From Sodiomyces alkalinus F11 (Eukaryota; Ascomycota; Sordariomycetes; Glomerellales; Plectosphaerellaceae), in assembly GCF_003711515.1 (NCBI RefSeq), contig NW_021167086.1, positions 1,960,289 to 2,024,288 of the forward strand: a stretch of DNA of 64,000 nt, in the 5' to 3' direction. Position numbers and translations under genes: made by a program. Within the stretch, counting starts at the first letter, position 1. Every line of letters begins with the position of its first letter. This document shows, in pieces, positions 58,391-64,000 of this stretch. The notes under the pieces are model-generated. The model was given only the letters and a program-made list of their open reading frames with translations, was not told where the DNA came from and ran no database searches.

Positions 58391-59740
58391 CCGTTACGCC
58401 CCTAAAAGGATATCCTTAAACTCTACTAACTCGTTATCTAGAGGGGTAGGCTCGCGCCTAACCGCCTTATTATCCTTTATATATATCTGGCTCTGCCCTA
58501 TAGTAGTAGCCGTTACCCCCTTTTACCTACTACCCGCGGACGGCGTTAAAGGATATAAAGATAGCGGCGTCTTCGCCTTCTACTATTTCTTCTTCTTCTT
58601 CCCTGATAAAGGTATTAAGGGCGTTAGAGCCTTCTTCCCTGATAAAGGTATTAAGGGCGTTAGAGCCTTCTTCCCCTTACCCTTCTTCACTAATAAGGTC
58701 GGCACTATATTATTATCGTCGGGCACTTCGTAAGGATCCGGGGGACCCTAAGGACCTTACGGCATAAAGCCTTAAGGTTACGTAGGGCTACTATCACTAA
58801 ATATATATCGTCACCTATAACGCTAACCCCTATAGGGGCTAAGGCAGACCCTGAGGGTATAGGTATATTACCTTCTACGGCCTAAGCCTAGGCTAGGTTA
58901 AGGACAGCTATCTGCTTAAAAGCGGCGGCCGTACGTTCCTGGGCTATAAGGTCGCGCTAGTGTAATATTAGGCGTTACTACTCGATATCGAGCCGCTACT
59001 ACTTAACGGTAAGGCGCTACTGCTATAACCCGACGAATTACTTAAGGAGCGACTCTATACTATCGAGCCTTTTATGGATATCTTCCGCCGTTTTCTAGCG
59101 GGCGTCGGTAACCTCCTTAGCCTAACACCGAGTAGCTATAGCTTCCTCGGTAGATAACCGGTTAACCTTTAGCGTCGCTTAACCTAAAGCCTCTTTAAGA
59201 ATAACGTGGTATCGAACTGCTATAGCCTAGTATTATAAAGGATTAGTAAGGGTACTATATAGGGTTAATAAGGGGATATAGTTAGTAATACTTATACGAC
59301 GACTCTTATTTAGGCTACCTTTCTCGATAGCGATACCTAAAACCTTCCATAGCTGCTTAGCAGCGTTCTTACCGGCGATAAGGAGCTATTATATATATCA
59401 GAAAACGGGACTATAGAGTAGTCTATAAAGGGAGGGACTATAGTTATAGGGATACTAAAGATATATAAAGGAAGATAAAGAAGTGTAGGGATACTAAAGA
59501 TATATAACTTGCCACGCGGTATTTAAGGCTATTATACTCGGAGTAGTAGTGGCACTTATTAGTACGCCAACTATTATCGGCATAGCGGCACGTCACGGCC
59601 TTAATAGTATACGTTGTTTCCTTAAAGTCAATCGCCACTAACTTACCCGTATAACGTATATAGGGGGCCCTTAGATCCCCGCCTATACCGATATCCACTA
59701 CCCTTTAGCGTAGAGCGACTAACGGCGTAGTAGTCAACGA
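58390..59740 (-). pseudogene. Antisense coding-like unit inside Gypsy-B (coiled coil)
   Basis: On the minus strand a protein-like reading runs from about 59740 to 58390. It begins with an 84-codon open segment (59444-59698) containing TCRYADNSWRTNKC-like Cys/His sequence. It continues with GKNAAKQLWKVLGIA near 59340, then a heptad-like Gln/Leu/Arg-rich stretch at 58920-59090 (HKRLDSIESLLKQF, then RLDIEQQRL-type repeats), which looks like a coiled coil, and a C-terminal region carrying the 36-bp tandem repeat. No family is recognised. It may be an accessory antisense ORF of this chromovirus lineage or a separate insertion that lost its ends. Confidence 0.5.
58601..58672. repeat. Perfect 36-bp tandem duplication (two copies)
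   Basis: Copies at 58601-58636 and 58637-58672 are identical, starting CCCTGATAAAGG. The length is a multiple of three, so it preserves the antisense frame. Identity of the copies implies a duplication younger than most RIP here. Confidence 0.93.
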
Positions 59741-60611
59741 CGACCGACGTAGCTGTAATAGGAGTAGGAGGCTCTAGCGTAGCTAGGGCGATAACCTACG
59801 ATAAGGTAGGCTATACGACCGACTACGGGGCTAACTGCCCGGCGGACTACGAGGATAACGCCGTAGCCGTGGTCTTAAGCCTCTTAGAGGCTCGTATTAC
59901 ACTCACGGGAGTAGCGACACGCTTATTATTATTATTATTATTTCTTTCCTAAGAAGGTATAATAACTAAACTAGACGTGTAGTTAGCTAGTATCGTGGAC
60001 TAGAACGTGTAGGAGCACTTATAAGATAGTAGTTAATTAATAGAAGACTATAAGGCGTTAGTACGCGATATCTTAGATTAGGCAGAACTTATTAGGCATA
60101 GCACGATCGAAAAAATTAAGTATAAAAGAGGAAGAAAAGAATAGGAAGAGGAATAATGGTAGGGATTACGAGATACCCCCCTAATAGCAGTTATATAGGC
60201 ACCTATTTTTAGTATAAAGAAGGAAGCTACGAATACGCGGAAAGAGCACCGTTCAAGCCCCACGTAATACCGGCGTCGGGAGTCTTTATAGATAGATTAA
60301 AGGGATAACCCAGGCGGATAAAGGGGCAGATCCGTAGGCCCGGGAGGGGACTACCCTAGAACCTATTAGGGTCCCGACGGGGACATTGGCTTTAGTAGTT
60401 TAGTCGACGGAACGCCCCCGGGTTAGAGCCACGGCCGAGGAAGGCTCTGTGTGGGAACTAGGCGGGGACCCGTCGGGGTCCTATTATGGAAGGCTCTGGT
60501 TCGGGGTATCGGGGAATTTAGGGACGGACTCGGAGGCTAGGTTTAGAGGAGCCGAGAGACCGGCACGGATAGGGCGCTGCTAAGGACAGGAGTATCCGGG
60601 GGAGGTCGCTA
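59741..60611. other. 3' region of Gypsy-B before the 3' LTR
   Basis: It contains a (TTA)n run at 59926-59941, then a plus-strand stretch (about 60020-60170) that reads as a charged helix (DYKALVRDILDQAELIRH then KIKYKRGRKE). A GC-rich, less mutated block follows at 60290-60600 with no clear frame. The minus-strand 61-codon frame at 60078-60263 is probably a shadow. No polypurine tract could be fixed; the purine-rich bases 60595-60607 are the candidate. Confidence 0.4.
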
Positions 60612-60967
60612 TATTAGGTGCCTATAGCAGTGGTTATAATAGGACCCTAGTATAAACCTATAGTGGTCCAGGCGTGCCTAGTCTAAGACCCCTTAAGGTA
60701 TAAATAAAGCAGTTACTATATATAGTAAATAGAATAGTCCCTCGAAGCAAATAAGGCAGCCCTCGAGGAAGTAAATAAGTAGTCCTCGAGGGGTAGCGGA
60801 ATATAGTCTTAAGGAGCGGAGGAGCCTCCCCTTTAAAGAGGGAGGCTAGCGATTAATCTGACTCTTTAGCTATACCTATATTCTGACTATATTATGATTC
60901 TATTATGATTACACCTGGTTCCTTGCTTGACCCTACCTTTTTACTCTTTACGACTACCTATTTAATA
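60612..60967 (+). repeat. 3' LTR of Gypsy-B (356 bp)
   Basis: It begins TATTAGGTGCC and ends ATTTAATA, the RIP forms of TGTCAGGTGTC and ATTTAACA. It has the same length as the 5' LTR. The TSD GTAGG is at 60968-60972. Confidence 0.93.
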
Positions 60968-60972
60968 GTAGG

Positions 60973-62400
60973 ATAGGCTTAAAACCGTTATAATAGGCCC
61001 ATAAGGCTATTCCCGGGTCCTTTTTATAGGCCTACTTAGCGCTCTTTTCCGTAGGGTATTACCCTATATACTAGAAAGAAGCCCTCGGGGTTATTCTGCC
61101 GAAGCCAGGGAAGAAGGACTATTTAGATCCTAAGTCTTATAGGATTATAGCCCTTCTAAACTACCTAGGCAAAGTACTCGAACGGCTAATAGCTACTAGG
61201 CTTAGCTTTTTAGCTAACACTCGCGACGACCTTCTACACCCTAGTTAATAAATCAGGGGTAAAAAATACTACTCTGCTATCGATACGGCCCTTTTCCTCC
61301 TCCATTATATCGAAAGATAGCGTAAATCACGTAAAAATCCTATAATCTCTACGCTATTTTTAAATATTAAAAGAGTCTTCGATTATATCGCCCGTCCCTA
61401 GCTACTTAGGACCCTTTAAGACCTCTAACTACCCCCGAACCTAGTTAAATAGGTAGCCTCTTTTACAGAAAATAGGCGTATCTAACTAGCCTTCGAGGGG
61501 CAGGTCTAGCAGCCTACCCCCCTTAATATAGTAGACTGATACTGGAAGGCCCTGTAAAGCTATAGGCCTTAACGTAAGGACCGCTGCCGAAGTCGCGGAC
61601 GCTGAATTACACGCTATTATTCAGGCCCTTCACGCTGCCCTTAAGCAGACGCCTAGGCCCCTAGAGTGCTATATTTTTAGCGATTCTTAGGCGGCTATTC
61701 TAAAGCTTTAGCGCAATTTATAGTGGGCTATAGAAGCTAAATCTCTTATCTCACGCCTTAAATAGCTATGTATTTCGGTTTCCGTCTAGTAGTGCCCCTT
61801 GTACGTGGGGATAGAAGGGAATAAACTAGCGGATAAGGTGGCTAAAGGGGCGTTAAACCCCGAAAAAGCTACTAAATCCGTTAGCTTGGTTACCCTTAGC
61901 CACCTAAAACGCCGGGTAAATAAAGCCCTTATTTAAGACTAGAAGGCCCTATAGAATAACGAAGAGGAGGCGGAAAGAAGAGGTAAATCGGTTCGGTTAG
62001 GCCGTCTATATAGGCGCCTAGTCCGCGATAACCTCCGTTTCTCCTAAAAACCACTACTAATATAAGGCCCTAGGTAGGTAAAATCGGCTTTTATGTAGTT
62101 AAAAACCGGCTTCGGTTACCTGAAAACCTACTAAAAAAGGGTCTAAAACTACGTTAACGACCGCTATTCCTGTCCCGGCTCCCCTATATAGGATATAGCA
62201 CACCTTATTATTTCCTGCCCTTTTTATAAAAATAAACGAAAAGCCATACGGGAAGCCCTAACAGGCCTACCGCTATCTCTACCGCTATTATTCGATACTA
62301 AAAGAGGAATACAGGCCTTATAGGCCTATCTTTTAGCTACTACAATAGCCTCGGCGGAGTGGTATAGGGCGTAAACCACGATTCCTGCGGTCTAGCTATT
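60973..62400 (+). pseudogene. LINE-2 ORF2, C-terminal part: partial RT fused to RNase H by deletion
   Basis: This resumes the RT after Gypsy-B: VILPKPGKKDYLDPKSYR near 61094, NYLGKVLERLIATRL near 61160, then motif A remnant FLNIKRVFDYI near 61355 and LAFEGQV near 61490. At about 61555 the reading jumps straight into RNase H (ELHAIIQALHAALK near 61600, CYIFSDSQAAI-like near 61670, GIEGNKLADKVAKGAL near 61810). RT motifs B to E, including the YADD block, are missing, so about 1 kb has been deleted. The RNase H His before GIEGN is Tyr, a CA-to-TA change. The C-terminus (LKTGFGYLKTY near 62095) is typical of Tad-clade ORF2. Confidence 0.85.
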
Positions 62401-62587
62401 TTGCTTTGGTTTTTTGTCTATTGGGTTTATTAGGCAGATTATAACGGAGGATTTCCTTTATTTATTAGTACGCTTTATTTTACGGTACCTAGCTTCTAAT
62501 AGCCTTTAGCCCTTAGGGCGACAGGCGCCGCGCCATAGCTTTAGGGCTGCATACGCGTAATAAATCAAAACAAAATAAAATAAAATA
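62400..62587 (+). other. 3' UTR and tail of LINE-2
   Basis: This is non-coding sequence after ORF2, ending in an A-rich AAAAT repeat (about 62560-62584). The tail differs from the (AAT)n of the LINE-1 family, supporting a separate lineage. Confidence 0.75.
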
Positions 62588-63425
62588 CCTAGTTATCGAT
62601 ATAGTATATTACCTCCCCTATTCCCGGGAGTCGTAGCGTCACGGCTAGTCCGCGGGTAGCTCCCGTTACCTCTTTATTAAATCCTACCGTATTACGGAGG
62701 TAGCCTTAGCCCGATATAACCTCCTATCTATCTTGCCAGATAGAGTATACCCACGTCGCGCTCTAACCTTTCTATAAGCCGTTAAAGTAGACCACTATAT
62801 AGTATAGTAGTAGGTAGTTCACCTATTCTATAAAGGCGGCTACGGCCTCTTCCTTTAGGCGGTTATCGAATATCTTCTTATAGTGCGCCTTACCGGTAAA
62901 GCGGGGACGTACTATAGGGTGTTTTAGCGGGTTTATATTTACTAGCTTACGGGTCCGGAGTATCCGTGATTTCCGGGTTAGGGCCTTAGTCCTCCTCGCG
63001 TCCCCTTTAGTAATCGTTATTACTACTTAGATAACAGGGTAGTTAATCTTTAGTCCTATAAGGCGTATCGCGTATCGCTAGCGGAGGTATTCAGTATATT
63101 CCTCTATAATATTATTATTATTTATTACTCTGCTCTCGCTAGCTAAGCTAGGCTAGCCACCTAGGCAACAGTCCTTCTCTAATTCTTAAGGGGAAACCGT
63201 TAATAGATAAAAACCCCTACACTCTTACTATATAAATAGTTTTATCATACATGGCCGCTATAGTATCGCTCCGCGGCCCCGTTTTTATCGCTATTCGAAA
63301 ACCGGATCTTACCTCCGGGCTAATAGCTAATAGGGGTTAGCTGGTTAGTTTATTAGGTGCTATATCGGGTTATACGCGCCCTCGGTATACTATCGCCACG
63401 GTCCCTCACCGCCATCCTTTCCTTT
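62588..63425. other. Unassigned sequence between two LINE-2 copies
   Basis: The minus strand shows a protein-like run at about 62690-63080 (INPLKHPIVRPRFTGKAHYK, then RLKEEAVAAFIE), but no family is recognised. It is moderately RIP-mutated. It may be part of the sequence into which LINE-2 inserted. Confidence 0.35.
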
Positions 63426-64000
63426 ATTCCGGATCCGGCAAGGTTATTCTCCCCTAGTAGGCAGGCACCTATTTAATAATAAGCTTAAACTAGTCGCCTA
63501 TAGGTTAGGGGGGCTGAAAAGGCAGGTTTAGCTCCTTAAACCACTGACCCTGCGAGTCTAGGAGCTGCTGAACGCTGTATTTCGGGCCCGGGATCAGAAT
63601 AAGGTTCCTATTAGTTAACAGGCTAATAGCCGCGACAGCAGGGACTTTTAGGGCCTTATTTAGCCTATTCCGGAGCTTAAGGGGGTTAACGTTCTCCCGG
63701 GGGATCGTTTCCCCTACCGTAGGCTATTAAATAACCTTAGGGACCTTTTTAGGGTCTATAGGGAGGGGGGCCGGGGGGGCTAAAGGTGCTAAGGCTCTTA
63801 AGGGGGCCTAGGGTGTTATAAAGCCTGTTTGTCCCTTTATAGCCTCGCTATAAAGGGGTTTAGGCTATTCTATAAGCCTGCGAACTGCTTAGGCTAGTTC
63901 GTCGACCTTTTACTCGAGTATAGGGGGCTAGGAGCCTTATAGGGTTCCGTCGATAGCAGATTTAAGCCCTACGGATAGGGCTTTAATCTAGGGGACAGGG
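63425..64000 (-). mobile_element. Second LINE-2 copy: ORF1 fragment, cut by the right window edge
   Basis: The reverse complement of 63430-64000 matches the LINE-2 ORF1 at about 49350-49910, including the blocks GTAGGGCTTAAATC and AAGCTTATTATTAAATAGGTGC. Similarity fades at about 63425-63450. The remainder of the element lies beyond the window. With the copy at 48550 it forms an inverted pair about 14 kb apart. Confidence 0.85.

Larger units (their letters stand above)
52063..60967 (+). mobile_element. Gypsy-B: complete Ty3/Gypsy chromovirus, 8,905 bp
   Basis: It has two 356-bp LTRs (52063-52418 and 60612-60967), TSD GTAGG, and gag, protease, RT, RNase H, integrase and a chromodomain remnant in the standard Gypsy order, all on the plus strand. 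It is inserted in the ORF2 of LINE-2, which resumes after the right TSD. RIP is moderate but decisive: the catalytic Asp codons of protease, RT and integrase are all Asn. About 2.6 kb between the chromodomain and the 3' LTR is unusual and includes antisense coding-like sequence. Confidence 0.95.

Noticed and set aside
1..64000. Reassigned genetic code with TAG read as Gln
   Set aside because: Reading TAG as Gln repairs many frames, but the same CA-to-TA and TG-to-TA changes hit non-coding LTR ends and both strands, and they also change His, Cys, Asp and Trp codons. RIP explains all of this; recoding does not.

Overview
The window looks like a transposon graveyard from a filamentous ascomycete (Pezizomycotina-like) genome. 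I found no intact host gene, tRNA, rRNA or CRISPR array. Nearly everything is decayed retrotransposon: Ty1/Copia elements, Ty3/Gypsy elements (one a chromovirus with a chromodomain remnant) and several Tad1-like LINEs. The dominant signature is a strand-symmetric loss of CpA and TpG with gain of TpA, while CpG is kept. Line 7081-7140, for example, has 12 TA and no CA or TG. This is the footprint of repeat-induced point mutation (RIP). It turns CAG, CAA and TGG codons into stops, which is why no long open frames survive although domains can still be read through the stops.

Layout. 1-5286: minus-strand Copia element (Copia-C), 5' LTR at 5094-5286, its other end lying outside the window. 5287-5798: mildly mutated spacer. 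About 5799-15745: plus-strand Tad-like LINE (LINE-1) with tandem 5' monomers, split by an antisense LINE of the same family (8092-12439) with a 13-bp target duplication. 15746-16200: little-mutated island. 16200-18130: minus-strand fragment of a different LINE (LINE-3) with readable RT and RNase H. 18130-20290: plus-strand LINE fragments. 20290-23110: unidentified sequence, including a minus-strand coding-like unit. 23110-27860 and 46478-48320: two halves of a minus-strand Gypsy element (Gypsy-A).

Gypsy-A is split by a nest that target-site duplications resolve. Copia-A (plus, 27866-46472, TSD CTACT) sits in Gypsy-A. Copia-B (minus, 33877-46357, TSD ATCTA) sits inside the 3' LTR of Copia-A. 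A full-length LINE (37776-44460) and a solo LTR (44903-45094, TSD GTTAT) sit inside Copia-B. To the right, another LINE (LINE-2, plus, about 48550-62587) is split by a complete 8.9-kb chromovirus (Gypsy-B, 52063-60967, 356-bp LTRs, TSD GTAGG). The window closes with unassigned sequence (62588-63425) and a minus-strand LINE-2 ORF1 fragment running off the right edge.

Nothing here works together as a pathway. The biology is genome defence: waves of insertion, repeated RIP and progressive nesting. The most useful specifics are the resolved insertion order, RIP of catalytic aspartate codons, a Copia primer-binding site that looks complementary to a tRNA-Ile(UAU) half-molecule, promoter-like LINE monomers, long antisense repeat arms, and an antisense coiled-coil coding remnant inside the chromovirus. 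Coordinates of TSDs and LTRs were read base by base. Domain borders inside decayed genes are approximate.
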